Notes: generated by a model from the letters alone, not told the origin. A DNA stretch of 64,000 nucleotides from Burkholderia seminalis DSM 23518 (GCF_902832885.1 NZ_CADFDK010000016.1:1-64000); one strand, 5' to 3'. Shown: positions 29,975 through 39,861, counted from the first letter of the stretch. Translations and numbers: made by a program.

Positions 29975-31377
29975 CGCCTGACCGACGGATAGCAGAACGA
30001 GTCGGTCGAGCAGTCGCCGCCTTCGAGCCGGATCTGGTGCGCGCGATAGCCGTCGGGGAATTCGACCCAGTAGTCGTCGGCGAGCGTCAGCCCGCCGTCC
30101 GGCCCCGCATGCGCGAGCACCTGCGCGCCCGGCACGCCGTCCGGATAGAACTGGTCGTCCCACGTCGAATACAGCGAATTGGTCCAGTACACGCGCCGGC
30201 CGTCGCGGCTGATCTCGACCATCTGCGGGCCGCCTGCGAACCGGCGGCCGTTCGTGTGCGGCGCACGGCGCGCGATGCCGCCGATGCGTACCGACCCCGC
30301 GAGCACCGGGTGGTGCGGATCCGACACGTCGTACTGGCGCATCTCGCCGGTGCCCCAGCACGACACGTACAGGAAGCGGTCGTCGAGCGACAGGTCGATG
30401 TCGGTCACGAGCGGCGGCACCGCGCCGAATCCCTGCAGCAGCGGCGGCAGCTCATCGGCCGTGGCCGGCTCGGCGGGAATCGTCGCGGTCTTCTTCACAT
30501 GGAACTTGCCGTCCTCACGCCACCAGGTCCAGATCGAGCCTTCGAGGTTGGTCGTGTCGACCACGACGCCGACGAACCCGTATTCGCGCGCCGGGTCGTG
30601 CGCGGGCCGTACCTCCAGCGCCATCTGGTGCTGCGCGCCGAGATCGATCGTCTGCACGTTGCGCCGCGCGCGCAGGTCCCAGAAATGCAGCCGGTGCCCG
30701 TACTTGTTCGCGAGCAGGTCCTCGGGGACGATGCCGTTCTCGAACTGCGGCGGCAGCGCCCATTCGCTCGACACCATGTAGTCGCGCAGCAGGTTCCACC
30801 AGAAGTCGTAGTGCTTGTCCTGCGAGCCGCGGTCGATCTCCCAGCGGCCGAGCACGTCGAACGTCTCGCAATCCATGATGAAGATGCCGGGCGCGCCGTC
30901 GGTGCCGTCCTTGCCCGCGCCGCCGAGCGTGCTCACGTAGATGCCTTCGGGGCCGCAATGCACGGTGTGCGGGCGCGAGTAGCCGGTCTTCGCGAAGATC
31001 TCGTCGGGCTCGATGATCTTGTGGATGCGCGCCTGCGTCGGGTGCGGCTTCGTATCGATCACGTAGATGCGCGACGAGCGCAGGCCCGGGATGATCAGGA
31101 AGCGGCGCTCGAGGAACGCATGGCCGGTCAGCGGCGACAGCGACGACGAGCACGCATTCCAGCCGAAGTGGTGAAACTCGTCGCCGGTGTTCGGCATCGT
31201 CACCGTATGCACGATTTTTCCGTAGGTCGGCGATCCGGGCTTCACGTCGATCACGGCGAGCGCGTCGGGTCTGGAAAAATCGGGGCTCAGCAACAACGTA
31301 TAGGCAAATTCCTCCGCCGGCGCCTGCATCGCAAGCTCGGGTGAAGCATGAAACGTCGGGTCAGGCCGCATGCTCAT
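29971..31377 (-). CDS. Selenium-binding protein SBP56 family (methanethiol oxidase-like)
   Basis: 468 aa, full length for the SBP56 family, a seven-bladed propeller. Family blocks include DEFHHFGWNACSSS, SRPHTVHCGPEGIYVSTLGG, DKHYDFWWN, HRLHFWDLR and a C-terminal DGYRAHQIRLEGGDCSTDSF. Bacterial homologues oxidise methanethiol to formaldehyde, H2S and H2O2 with a copper site; whether this one does is unknown, but a formaldehyde-detoxifying pair exists elsewhere in the window. GAGAGGG precedes the ATG at 31377. No signal peptide is obvious, in contrast to periplasmic MTO enzymes. It is followed by an overlapping membrane-protein gene. Confidence 0.9.
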   Translation of the reverse strand: MSMRPDPTFHASPELAMQAPAEEFAYTLLLSPDFSRPDALAVIDVKPGSPTYGKIVHTVTMPNTGDEFHHFGWNACSSSLSPLTGHAFLERRFLIIPGLRSSRIYVIDTKPHPTQARIHKIIEPDEIFAKTGYSRPHTVHCGPEGIYVSTLGGAGKDGTDGAPGIFIMDCETFDVLGRWEIDRGSQDKHYDFWWNLLRDYMVSSEWALPPQFENGIVPEDLLANKYGHRLHFWDLRARRNVQTIDLGAQHQMALEVRPAHDPAREYGFVGVVVDTTNLEGSIWTWWREDGKFHVKKTATIPAEPATADELPPLLQGFGAVPPLVTDIDLSLDDRFLYVSCWGTGEMRQYDVSDPHHPVLAGSVRIGGIARRAPHTNGRRFAGGPQMVEISRDGRRVYWTNSLYSTWDDQFYPDGVPGAQVLAHAGPDGGLTLADDYWVEFPDGYRAHQIRLEGGDCSTDSFCYPSVRR

Positions 31378-31966
31378 GGTGATGCCCTCTCGATGGGTTC
31401 GGATCGTGAACGCACGGCCGTTCGTTGCGGGCGTGCGGGTCGGGATGGCCGCGCGGCGCGCATCGTGCCGGCGGATGCGATCGGCAGGCGGACGCACGTG
31501 TCGGTGCCACGCGCGTTGCCATGCATCAGATCGTGAAAGCGGGGAAAGCCGGTAAAGGCAATACGCGGGATCGCCGCGCCGGGGGCGGGACGGACGCGTG
31601 GCCTGGCGTTGGTACGGTTGAAGCGGCGGCCCGCGGCGCGACGCCGGCCAGGCGGGCGACGCAGGCGAATTCTGTTAAGGCGTGCATATCGATGTTCCGG
31701 CGGATGATGTTTGCATCAGGGTCGGGCATGCATCGGGCGCTGCGTGCGCGGCGACGGGTTTGCCGCCGCTCGCGCGTGCCTCAGTGTAGACGAGAAACGT
31801 GCGGCGAGTCGTGCGCGGCACCTGTGCAATCTGCCAGGTTCGCGCGCGAGTGAGATACTTGCCGGAGTGTCGCCGTGCCCCGCATCGCGGGCCGCGCGGC
31901 GGCGGGATGGAACGGCGGCAGCCGGCACGGGCGTGCCGCGGCCGTCATCAACGAGGGTCTGAATTC
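31378..31966. other. Intergenic region between divergent SBP56 and msrA genes
   Basis: About 590 bases. Several overlapping reading frames exist on both strands, but none has a plausible start signal or recognisable protein. It presumably carries the two promoters. Base composition is like the rest of the chromosome. Confidence 0.5.
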
Positions 31967-32527
31967 ATGGGGAACGAGATGCTTGAAACCGCGACTTTGG
32001 GAGGCGGGTGTTTCTGGTGCACGGAGGCCGTGTTTCTCGACGTCGACGGCGTGACGGCCGTCCAGTCGGGTTATGCGGGCGGCCATACGCGCAATCCGGG
32101 CTACCGCGAAATCTGCGAAGGCGACACGGGCCACGCGGAAGTCGTCAACGTGACGTTCGATCCGGCGCGCATCGCGTATCGCGAGATCCTCGAGATCTTC
32201 TTCGCGACGCACGATCCGACCCAGCTGAACCGGCAGGGCAACGACGTCGGCACGCAGTACCGGTCGGTCGTGTTCACGCATTCGGATGCGCAGCGCGACA
32301 CGGCGCTCGACGTGATCCGCGAGCTCGAGCGCGAGCAGGTGTTCGGCCAGCCGATCGTCACGCAGGTCGTGCCGCTCGACGGCAACTACTGGCCGGCCGA
32401 GGACTATCACCAGAACTATTACGCGCGCAACCCGGGGCAGGGCTACTGCTCGGTCGTGATCGGGCCGAAGCTCGCGAAATTCCGGCAGAAGTTCTCGCAC
32501 CGGCTGAAGTCGCTGCGCGGCGCGTAA
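31967..32527 (+). CDS. msrA: Peptide methionine-(S)-sulfoxide reductase
   Basis: 186 aa. Catalytic block LGGGCFWCTEAVF with the nucleophilic Cys at about residue 15, then VDGVTAVQSGYAGGHTRNPGYREIC and the family region GNDVGTQYRSVVF and DYHQNYYARNP. It repairs oxidised methionine using thioredoxin. Start at 31967 follows GAGGG; an alternative ATG at 31979 would remove only four residues. It stands alone. Confidence 0.95.
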   Translation: MGNEMLETATLGGGCFWCTEAVFLDVDGVTAVQSGYAGGHTRNPGYREICEGDTGHAEVVNVTFDPARIAYREILEIFFATHDPTQLNRQGNDVGTQYRSVVFTHSDAQRDTALDVIRELEREQVFGQPIVTQVVPLDGNYWPAEDYHQNYYARNPGQGYCSVVIGPKLAKFRQKFSHRLKSLRGA

Positions 32528-32565
32528 GCGGGTAGCCGGCCGGGCCGGGCGTTACGCCCCCTCCG

Positions 32566-33867
32566 TTACGCCGCCTCGTTGCGCCACTGCGCGCACGCGG
32601 CGGCGATTTCGCGCGCGAGCGCGATGCACGACAGCGGCGCGGAGCCTTCCGCCTTGTTGTTGATCGTGATGATCACCGGCTGCCCGGCCAGCGCGTAGCG
32701 CGCGGCCAGTTCGGCGAGCGCCGAGCGCGTGGCCGGATCCTCGTCGACGAGTTTGTCGAACGGCTCGTATTTCGCTTTTGCCTGTTCGTACTTGAAGCCG
32801 CCGTGCAGGCTCCAGCGCACGATCAGCGGGCCCGGTGCGTCGCCGTCGAGCAGCGCGAGCGCGGCGGCCTGGCGCAGCGGGTCGGGCATTCGCGCGTGCA
32901 GCCCGACGCAGTAGCGCACGCCGAGCGACGCGAGCGCGCGGATGAAGCGCGGCGTGAGCAGGCTCGCGTCACGGATCTCGATCGCGTAACGCGGGCCGTC
33001 GGCTGCCGGCGCGAGCGGCGGGAGCGCCGCGAAGAACGCGGTCAGCCGGTCGATCAGCGCGGCCGGTTCGGCAAGCAACGGGTCGGGCAGCGGCGAGAAC
33101 TGGAACACGAGCACGCCGGCTTTCCGGCCGAGCCCTTCGAGGCATGGCTGCACGAATTCGCGGGTCGCGAGCGCGGCGTCGAGGAAGGTCGGGTTCGGTC
33201 CCGACGGTTCGCCGCGGCGGCCGCGGATCACCGCGTCGGTCACCGACGCCGGCGCCTTCACGACGAAACGGAAGTCGTCGGGCACCTGCTGCGCGTAGCG
33301 CAGGTAGTCGGCCACCGACAGCGGGCCGTAGAACGACCGGTCGAGGCTCACGCTCCTGAGGAGCGGATGCGCGCCGTACGCTTCGAGCCCTTCGCGCGAC
33401 AGCTTCGTCTGCGCGAAATCGCCGTCGTAGACGATGCCGTTCCAGCCGGGGAAATACCACGACGACGTGCCGAGCCGGACGTTCGGCGGCAGGCCGGCCG
33501 CGGCGTCGGCAACGTCCGCCGAGATCGGCGCGGGCAGCACGCCGCGCTTGCGCCGGCCCTTCTTCGGCGGCGCGGCGGGCGGCGACGGTTCGTCCCACAG
33601 CAGCCCCGAGGACGGTGCCGGTTCGTCGTCGGCCGCGCGGGAGGGGGCCCGGGCACGCGGTGCCGGCGACGCTTCGTCCTGCGCCTGCGGCGTCACGGGT
33701 TCATCGGTGCGGGCGGGGCGGGGGTCGTCAGTGGGTGACGGCGACGCGCGTGCCGCGTCCGCCGGCACGCCGAACAGGTCGAATTGCCCGTCGGCGTGCG
33801 ACCCGTCCGTGTCGTCGCGCTGCTGTCGTTCCGGCGGCGTCTTGCGCCGCGTCCTGCCGTCACCCAT
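32566..33867 (-). CDS. DUF72-domain protein with disordered N-terminus and clamp-binding-like motif
   Basis: 433 aa. The DUF72 (YecE-like) TIM-barrel covers about residues 130-430, with NVRLGTSSWYFPGWNGIVYDGDF, SLDRSFYGPLSVADYLRYA and IEIRDASLL. Its biochemical role is unknown in general. The first 125 residues are low complexity, rich in Asp/Pro/Ala/Arg, and include QFDLFG at residues 28-33, which matches the QLSLF/QLDLF beta-sliding-clamp binding consensus. Also a basic KKGRRKRG segment near 110. The ATG at 33867 was selected because an extension upstream would run into the cfa gene. It may be transcribed with cfa (23-base gap). Confidence 0.82.
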   Translation of the reverse strand: MGDGRTRRKTPPERQQRDDTDGSHADGQFDLFGVPADAARASPSPTDDPRPARTDEPVTPQAQDEASPAPRARAPSRAADDEPAPSSGLLWDEPSPPAAPPKKGRRKRGVLPAPISADVADAAAGLPPNVRLGTSSWYFPGWNGIVYDGDFAQTKLSREGLEAYGAHPLLRSVSLDRSFYGPLSVADYLRYAQQVPDDFRFVVKAPASVTDAVIRGRRGEPSGPNPTFLDAALATREFVQPCLEGLGRKAGVLVFQFSPLPDPLLAEPAALIDRLTAFFAALPPLAPAADGPRYAIEIRDASLLTPRFIRALASLGVRYCVGLHARMPDPLRQAAALALLDGDAPGPLIVRWSLHGGFKYEQAKAKYEPFDKLVDEDPATRSALAELAARYALAGQPVIITINNKAEGSAPLSCIALAREIAAACAQWRNEAA

Positions 33868-33890
33868 GCATGCCCAGCGTGAAGCGCCGC

Positions 33891-35111
33891 CTAGCGCGGC
33901 AGCGCGTGTTCGTACATATAGCGCCGCGACCACGGCAGCGTTTTCGCGCTGCGTCCGGCCTTGCGGCACACGATCTGGAAGATCGACACGTCGTCGTGCT
34001 CGAATGCATACGCGCAGCCGGCAAGATACACGCGCCAGATGCGGAATTTTTCGTCGTCGACGAGGGCTTTCGCCTGGTCGGCCTTCGCCTCGAAGTTTTC
34101 CGTCCAGATGTCGAGCGTGCGCGCATAGTGCCGGCGCAGGCTTTCGACGTCAACCGCTTCGAGCCCGCCGCGCTGCGCCGCTTCGAGCGCGAGGCTGATG
34201 TGCGGCAGCTCGCCGTCCGGGAACACGTAGCGGTCGATGAATTCGCCGCCGCCGAGCGCCGTCTCGCCGCTTTCCGCGTCGGTCGACGTGATCCCGTGGT
34301 TCATCGCGATGCCGTCGTCGGCGAGCAGGTCATGGATGCGCGAGAAGTAGAGCGGCAGGTTCTTGCGGCCGACGTGCTCGAACATCCCGACGCTCGTGAT
34401 GCGGTCGAACTGGCCTTCGATCTCGCGGTAATCCTGCAGACGAATCTCGATCCTGTCTTCCAGCCCCGCGGCCTTTACACGCGCGGTCGCCAGGTCGAAC
34501 TGGTTCTGCGACAGCGTCACGCCGAGACACGTCGCGCCGAACTTCTGCGCGGCGCGCAGCACGAGCGCACCCCAGCCGCAGCCGATGTCGAGCAGGCGCT
34601 GGCCGGGCTCGAGCTGGATCTTCGTCAGGATGTGGTCGATCTTCTTGATTTGCGCGGTGGCGAGATCCTCGTCGCCGTTCTCGAAATACGCGCACGAGTA
34701 CACCATGTTCTCGTCGAGCCACAACTGGTAGAACGCGTTCGAGACGTCGTAGTGGTACTGGATCGCCTTCTTGTCGGTGCTCTTCGAATGATTGAAGTAG
34801 CGTTTCACGCGCGCGAGCTTGCTCGCGCTCGTCACGGTGCTGCGGGCGAGCGAGTAGCCGATGTTGATGATGTCCGACAGCTTGCCTTCGATGTCGATCT
34901 TGCCCTTCACGTACGCCTCGCCGAGATTGTCGAGGCTCGGTTCGAGCAGCAGCGGCAACGCCGACGCGCTGTTTACCTTCAGCGTGACCTGCGGTGCGCT
35001 GAAGGTGCCGAAATCGAGTTGCTCGCCGTTCCACAGCACGAGGCGCGCCGGTATGTTCGCTTTCGCCCGTACTTCGTCCGCCCACTGTGCCAGCTTCTTT
35101 TCCCAGAACAT
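33891..35111 (-). CDS. cfa: Cyclopropane-fatty-acyl-phospholipid synthase
   Basis: 406 aa SAM-dependent enzyme that methylenates unsaturated acyl chains in membrane phospholipids. SAM motif LLDIGCGWGALVLRAAQ, AIQYHYDVSNAFYQLWLDENMVYSCAYF and the C-terminal FIDRYVFPDGELPH are diagnostic. GGAG lies upstream of the ATG at 35111. It precedes the DUF72 gene on the same strand. The N-terminal lipid-binding domain is present, so the protein is complete. Confidence 0.94.
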   Translation of the reverse strand: MFWEKKLAQWADEVRAKANIPARLVLWNGEQLDFGTFSAPQVTLKVNSASALPLLLEPSLDNLGEAYVKGKIDIEGKLSDIINIGYSLARSTVTSASKLARVKRYFNHSKSTDKKAIQYHYDVSNAFYQLWLDENMVYSCAYFENGDEDLATAQIKKIDHILTKIQLEPGQRLLDIGCGWGALVLRAAQKFGATCLGVTLSQNQFDLATARVKAAGLEDRIEIRLQDYREIEGQFDRITSVGMFEHVGRKNLPLYFSRIHDLLADDGIAMNHGITSTDAESGETALGGGEFIDRYVFPDGELPHISLALEAAQRGGLEAVDVESLRRHYARTLDIWTENFEAKADQAKALVDDEKFRIWRVYLAGCAYAFEHDDVSIFQIVCRKAGRSAKTLPWSRRYMYEHALPR

Positions 35112-35232
35112 TTGGATTCTCCGTTTGTTCGTTGAATCGAATACAGCCAAGTATCTTGACCGGCGCCCGCCGCTTGCGAAGCGGGCGCCCGGATGCAACA
35201 CGAGACACGACCGGCGTGCGCCGGCGCCGCGC

Positions 35233-35877
35233 TTACGGCGACAGGCGCGAGATCGTCCAGCCCGCCGCCGTCGAGGCGTCGCGCGTATAGAGCAGGCGGT
35301 CGTGCAGCCGCGACGGGCGCCCTTGCCAGAACTCGATCGAGTCGGGCACGAGGCGGTAGCCGCCCCAGTGCGGCGGGCGCGGCGGGTTGTCGCCGTAGCG
35401 TTCGCTGACGGCCTGTTCGCGCGCTTCGAGCGTCGCGCGGCTGTCGATCACGGTGCTCTGGTCGGACGCCCATGCGCCGATGCGCGAGCCGAGCGGGCGC
35501 GACGCGAAATAGCGGTCGCTTTCTTCCGCACTGGTTTTCTCGATCCGGCCTTCGATGCGCACCTGGCGTTCGAGCTCGATCCAGTAGAACAGCAGCGCGG
35601 CTTGCGGATGCACGGCGAGATCGTGCCCCTTGCGGCTTTCGTAATTGGTGAAAAAGACGAACCCGCGCTCGTCGACGCCCTTGATGAGCACGATCCGCGC
35701 CGACGGCCGGCCGTCGGCGCCGACGGTCGCGAGCGTCATCGTGTTCGGCTCGGGCAGCTTGGCGGCGAGCGCCTCCTTGAACCAGCGATCGAACTGGGCG
35801 AAAGGGCTGGGGGCGGCATCGGCTTCGTCGAGCGAAGCGCGTGAATAGTTGATGCGGAGATCGGCGAGAGTCGTCAT
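35233..35877 (-). CDS. pdxH: Pyridoxamine 5'-phosphate oxidase
   Basis: 214 aa FMN enzyme making pyridoxal 5'-phosphate from PNP or [38 protein letters not shown], the mid-protein block [11 protein letters not shown] and the C-terminal [23 protein letters not shown] are family signatures. [11 protein letters not shown] at 35877 is the usual start; an extension upstream is not needed. Divergent from tcdA, with promoters in the 128-base gap. Confidence 0.95.
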   Translation of the reverse strand: MTTLADLRINYSRASLDEADAAPSPFAQFDRWFKEALAAKLPEPNTMTLATVGADGRPSARIVLIKGVDERGFVFFTNYESRKGHDLAVHPQAALLFYWIELERQVRIEGRIEKTSAEESDRYFASRPLGSRIGAWASDQSTVIDSRATLEAREQAVSERYGDNPPRPPHWGGYRLVPDSIEFWQGRPSRLHDRLLYTRDASTAAGWTISRLSP

Positions 35878-36005
35878 GTTATGCAAACGCTTCAATCTGG
35901 GGCCAGTATAGCGAACGCGCGGGAATCGTGCGTGCACAGTGGCGCGTGCGAGCGGGGAGTTCAGGCAAAATAGAGGGCTGCACGACTTACGTTTTCCTTG
36001 CTGCC

Positions 36006-36863
36006 ATGTCCGCTGCCGACGCTGCCCCGCCCAGTTCTTCTGATCTTACCCCGACCCCGCAAATCCAGCTTGACGTGGATCGCGCGCGGCGCTTCGGCGG
36101 CGTCGCGCGCCTGTACGGCGCGCCGGCGGCCGCCGCGTTCGAGCGCGCGCACGTCGCGGTGATCGGCATCGGCGGCGTCGGGTCGTGGGTGGCCGAGGCG
36201 CTCGCGCGCAACGCGGTCGGCACGCTGACGCTGATCGATCTCGACAACGTCGCGGAAAGCAATACGAACCGGCAGATCCACGCGCTCGACGGCAATTACG
36301 GCAAGCCGAAGGTCGACGCGATGGCCGAGCGGATCGCGTTGATCGATCCCGCGTGCCGTGTGAACCGGATCGAGGATTTCGTCGAGCCCGACAACTTCGA
36401 CGCGCTGCTCGGCGGCGGCTTCGACTACGTGATCGATGCGATCGACAGCGTGCGCACGAAGGTCGCGCTGATCGCATGGTGCGTCGCGAAGCGGCAGCCG
36501 CTGATCGTCGTCGGCGGCGCGGGCGGCCAGCTCGACCCGACGCGCATCCGCATCGACGATCTCGCGCTGACGATCCAGGATCCGCTGCTGTCGAAGGTGC
36601 GTGCGCAGTTGCGCAAGCAGCACGGTTTTCCGCGCGGGCCGAAGGCGCGTTTCAAGGTCAGCGCCGTGTATTCGGACGAGCCGCTGATCTATCCGGAAGC
36701 GGCCGCGTGCGACCTCGAGGACGGTGCCGAGCCGTCCGCGGCTGCGCATGTCGCGGGGCTCAACTGCGCGGGATTCGGCTCGAGCGTGTGCGTGACCGCG
36801 AGCTTCGGGTTCGCGGCCGCCGCGCATGCGCTGCGCGCGATCGCGGCGCGGGCCGCCGGCTGA
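36006..36863 (+). CDS. tcdA: tRNA threonylcarbamoyladenosine dehydratase
   Basis: 285 aa E1-like (ThiF superfamily) enzyme that cyclises t6A in tRNA to ct6A with ATP. Rossmann motif [13 protein letters not shown] at 54-66, [15 protein letters not shown], and a C-terminal half with [18 protein letters not shown]. The ATG at 36006 gives the usual N-terminal tail before [18 protein letters not shown] -10-like hexamer lies 34 bases upstream. Confidence 0.9.
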   Translation: MSAADAAPPSSSDLTPTPQIQLDVDRARRFGGVARLYGAPAAAAFERAHVAVIGIGGVGSWVAEALARNAVGTLTLIDLDNVAESNTNRQIHALDGNYGKPKVDAMAERIALIDPACRVNRIEDFVEPDNFDALLGGGFDYVIDAIDSVRTKVALIAWCVAKRQPLIVVGGAGGQLDPTRIRIDDLALTIQDPLLSKVRAQLRKQHGFPRGPKARFKVSAVYSDEPLIYPEAAACDLEDGAEPSAAAHVAGLNCAGFGSSVCVTASFGFAAAAHALRAIAARAAG

Positions 36864-36972
36864 GCGCGCGACGCGCGCGCATCGACGGTTGAGGGTGCGG
36901 CGCGGGTCGTGCGCCGCAAGCGATCCGGCGTCCGGCCGGGCCGTGGCGGCCCGGCTGAATCGCCGTATCGGG

Positions 36973-37821
36973 TCAGTTGAGCGCCATGCTCAGCTTGCGT
37001 CGCCACCCGGCGACGAGATCGGGGCGATCGCCGGCCAGCTCGAACACGGAGATCAACGTGCGGCGGCCGAGATCGTCGCCGTACGCGCGGTCGCGCTTGA
37101 CGATTTCCAGCAACTGCTCCACCGCGCCTTCGTACGCGCGCCGCGCGATCAGGCTCTGCGCGAGGTCGAAGCGCGCGTCGAGGTCGGCCGGGTTCGCCGC
37201 GATGCGGGCTTCGAGCGCGTCGGTCGGCGGCAGGTCGGCCGTGGCGTCGAGCGCGTCGAACCGGGTCTTGATCGCCTGGTAGCGCGGATCGCCGTTCTGC
37301 ACCGTTTGCGGCGACAGGCGCTCGGTCTCGGCGCGCGCGGCGTCGACCTGGTTGTGCGCGAGCAGCAGTTCGATCAGGTCGAGGCGCGCGTCGTCGAAGC
37401 CGGGGTTCAGCGCGAGCGCCGCTTCGAGGTGCGTGAGCGCATCGTCGTAGCGCTGCTCGGCGATCGCGTATTGCGCGGCGCGGCGCTCGGCTTCCTCGGG
37501 CGCCGGCAGCAGCCGGTCGAGGAACGCGCGCAACTGGCCTTCGGGCAGGACGCCGACGAATTGATCGACCGGGCGGCCGTCGGCGAACGCGATCACGTGC
37601 GGGATGCTGCGCGTCTGGAAGTGCGCGGCCAGTTCCTGGTTCTCGTCGACGTTGACCTTCACGAGCTTCCAGCGGCCTTCGTAGTCGGCTTCGAGCTTTT
37701 CCAGCAGCGGGCCGAGCGTCTTGCAGGGGCCGCACCACGGCGCCCAGAAGTCGACCAGCACGGGCGTGTCCAGCGACGCCTCGATGACGTCTTTCTCGAA
37801 AGTGGCAAGCGTGGTGTCCAT
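36973..37821 (-). CDS. cnoX: Thioredoxin-TPR chaperedoxin (CnoX/YbbN-like)
   Basis: 282 aa. N-terminal thioredoxin fold (1-110) with active site WCGPC (Cys30/Cys33) followed by TPR-like helices to the C-terminus. In E. coli CnoX (YbbN) the motif is degenerate and the protein works as an oxidative-stress holdase feeding GroEL/DnaK; here the full CGPC is kept, so it should also be a disulfide reductase. Start MDTTLATFEKDV. The gene precedes a pirin gene on the same strand after a 52-base gap, possibly one transcript. Confidence 0.88.
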   Translation of the reverse strand: MDTTLATFEKDVIEASLDTPVLVDFWAPWCGPCKTLGPLLEKLEADYEGRWKLVKVNVDENQELAAHFQTRSIPHVIAFADGRPVDQFVGVLPEGQLRAFLDRLLPAPEEAERRAAQYAIAEQRYDDALTHLEAALALNPGFDDARLDLIELLLAHNQVDAARAETERLSPQTVQNGDPRYQAIKTRFDALDATADLPPTDALEARIAANPADLDARFDLAQSLIARRAYEGAVEQLLEIVKRDRAYGDDLGRRTLISVFELAGDRPDLVAGWRRKLSMALN

Positions 37822-37873
37822 GTCGTTCTCTTCGGTTCGAATATCGTCAGGATGGGGGCGGCGCGCCCCTTTT

Positions 37874-38755
37874 TCAACGCGGCTTCGGCTCGGGCAGCGG
37901 AATCCACTCGGTCTCGCCCGGCACCGTGCCCAGTTCCTGGCGCGTCCACGCTGCTTTCGCGCGCTCGATCGCGTCGCGGCTGCTGGCGACGAAATTCCAC
38001 TCGATGAAGCGTTCGCCGTCGATCTTGTCGCCGCCGAGCAGCATCGCGCGCGCGCCGCTGCCGCTCGTCAGCGTGACCGTGGCGCCCGGCGCGAGCACGG
38101 CCATCTGTTCGGCCGGCACCGGCGTGCCGTCGATCGCGAGCTCGCCGTCGACCACATAGACCGCGCGCTCCTCGTGCGACGCATCGAGTTCGAGCCGGCC
38201 GCCGGCCGCGAATTCGGCCGCGACGTACAGCGTGCGCGAGAACGTCGTGACGGGCGAGCGCAGCCCGAATGCGTCGCCGGCGATCACCGTCAGCGCCACG
38301 CCGTCTTCGTTGCGCTTGGGCAGCGTGTCGGCCGCATGGTGCTCGAACGACGGCTCGGTCGTCTCGTGCGCCTGCGGCAGCGCGACCCAGGTCTGGATGC
38401 CGTGCACCGTATGGCCGCTGGCGCGCTGCGCATCGGGCGTGCGTTCGGAGTGGACGATCCCTCGGCCGGCCGTCATCCAGTTCACGTCGCCCGGCACGAT
38501 TTCCTGCAGCGAGCCGAGGCTGTCGCGGTGCAGGATCGCGCCGTCGAACAGGTAGGTGACGGTCGCGAGCCCGATGTGCGGATGCGGGCGCACGTCGAGC
38601 CCCGTGCCGGCCGGCAGCGTGGCCGGCCCCATGTGATCGAAGAAGATGAACGGGCCGACGAGACGCGCGGCGAGTGCGGGCAGCGTGCGGCGCACCTGCA
38701 GGTTGCCGATGTCGCGCACGTGCGGCTTCAGCAGGGCTTTGATCGAGTCGGTCAT
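37874..38755 (-). CDS. Pirin family protein
   Basis: 293 aa bicupin. The N-terminal cupin carries the metal ligands RPHPHIGLATVTYLFDG and GRGIVHSE, followed by the C-terminal pirin domain. Homologues bind iron and some show quercetinase activity; in vivo role is unknown. GGAG precedes the ATG at 38755. It is upstream of the cnoX-like gene on the same strand. Confidence 0.9.
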   Translation of the reverse strand: MTDSIKALLKPHVRDIGNLQVRRTLPALAARLVGPFIFFDHMGPATLPAGTGLDVRPHPHIGLATVTYLFDGAILHRDSLGSLQEIVPGDVNWMTAGRGIVHSERTPDAQRASGHTVHGIQTWVALPQAHETTEPSFEHHAADTLPKRNEDGVALTVIAGDAFGLRSPVTTFSRTLYVAAEFAAGGRLELDASHEERAVYVVDGELAIDGTPVPAEQMAVLAPGATVTLTSGSGARAMLLGGDKIDGERFIEWNFVASSRDAIERAKAAWTRQELGTVPGETEWIPLPEPKPR

Positions 38756-38979
38756 GGCGGCTCCAGTGGGGCGGCGGGGGATGCCGGTCATTGTACTGGG
38801 CGCCCGCCGTCGATTCCATGCGCGCCGCGCGGGTATCGGGCCGCGCGGCGAAACCCGGTAGACTGACGCGCTTCTCGGGAAAACGCCGGGCCGCCCCAGG
38901 TTTTCCCGACCCCCTCGGGGGCTGGCGCGAAGCGACAGGACGGGGGCTTTGCACAACGATTCGAATCGAGGAGACGCCG

Positions 38980-39861
38980 ATGATGGCCCCGAAGGACTTG
39001 CTGCTTGCGCTGGTCGTGATCCTTGCGTGGGGTGTGAACTTCGTCGTGATCAAGGTCGGCCTGCACGGGATGCCGCCGATGCTGCTCGGCGCGCTGCGCT
39101 TCACGCTCGCGGCCGTGCCCGCGGTGTTCTTCGTGCGCCGGCCACGGATTCCGTGGCGCCTGCTGGTGTTGTACGGCGCGACGATCCAGCTCGGCCAGTT
39201 CGTGTTCCTGTTCACCGGCATGTACGTCGGCATGCCGGCCGGCCTCGCATCGCTCGTGCTGCAGTCGCAGGCGTTCTTCACGCTCGTGTTCGCGATGCTG
39301 TTTCTCGGCGAGCGGCTCCGTGTGCAGAACCTGGTCGGGCTCGCGATCGCCGCCGGCGGGCTCGTCGTGATCGCCGCACAGGGCGGCCGCGCGATGACGC
39401 TCGCGGGCTTCCTGCTGACGATCTGCTCGGCCGCGATGTGGGCGTTCGGCAATATCGTCACGAAGAAGGTCGGGAAGGCGAACCTCGTGTCGCTCGTCGT
39501 GTGGGCGAGCCTCGTGCCGCCCGTGCCGTTCTTCCTGCTGTCGCTGTGGTTCGAGGGGCCGCAGCGCATCGCGACCGCGCTCGCCGGGCTCGACCGCGCA
39601 TCGATCTTCGCGGTCGTCTATCTCGCGTTCGTCGCGACGCTGCTCGGCTACGGGCTGTGGAGCCGCCTGCTGTCGCGTTACCCGGCCGCGCAGGTCGCGC
39701 AGTTCTCGTTGCTGGTGCCGGTCGTCGGGCTCGCGTCGTCGGCGCTGCTGCTCGACGAACATCTGACGCGCACGCAGCTGATCGGCACCGTGCTCGTGAT
39801 GGGCGGGCTCGCCGTGAACGTGTTCGGCGGGAAAGTGCTGCGCCGCTTCGCGGCGTCGTGA
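38980..39861 (+). CDS. EamA-family (DMT) metabolite exporter
   Basis: 293 aa, ten hydrophobic helices in two EamA repeats. The start MMAPKDLLLALVVILAWGVNFVVIKVGLHGMPP is close to E. coli EamA (YdeD), an O-acetylserine/cysteine exporter. GAGGAG seven bases upstream supports the start at 38980. Substrate inferred by family only. It stands alone, divergent from the pirin gene and convergent with amiC. Confidence 0.88.
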   Translation: MMAPKDLLLALVVILAWGVNFVVIKVGLHGMPPMLLGALRFTLAAVPAVFFVRRPRIPWRLLVLYGATIQLGQFVFLFTGMYVGMPAGLASLVLQSQAFFTLVFAMLFLGERLRVQNLVGLAIAAGGLVVIAAQGGRAMTLAGFLLTICSAAMWAFGNIVTKKVGKANLVSLVVWASLVPPVPFFLLSLWFEGPQRIATALAGLDRASIFAVVYLAFVATLLGYGLWSRLLSRYPAAQVAQFSLLVPVVGLASSALLLDEHLTRTQLIGTVLVMGGLAVNVFGGKVLRRFAAS

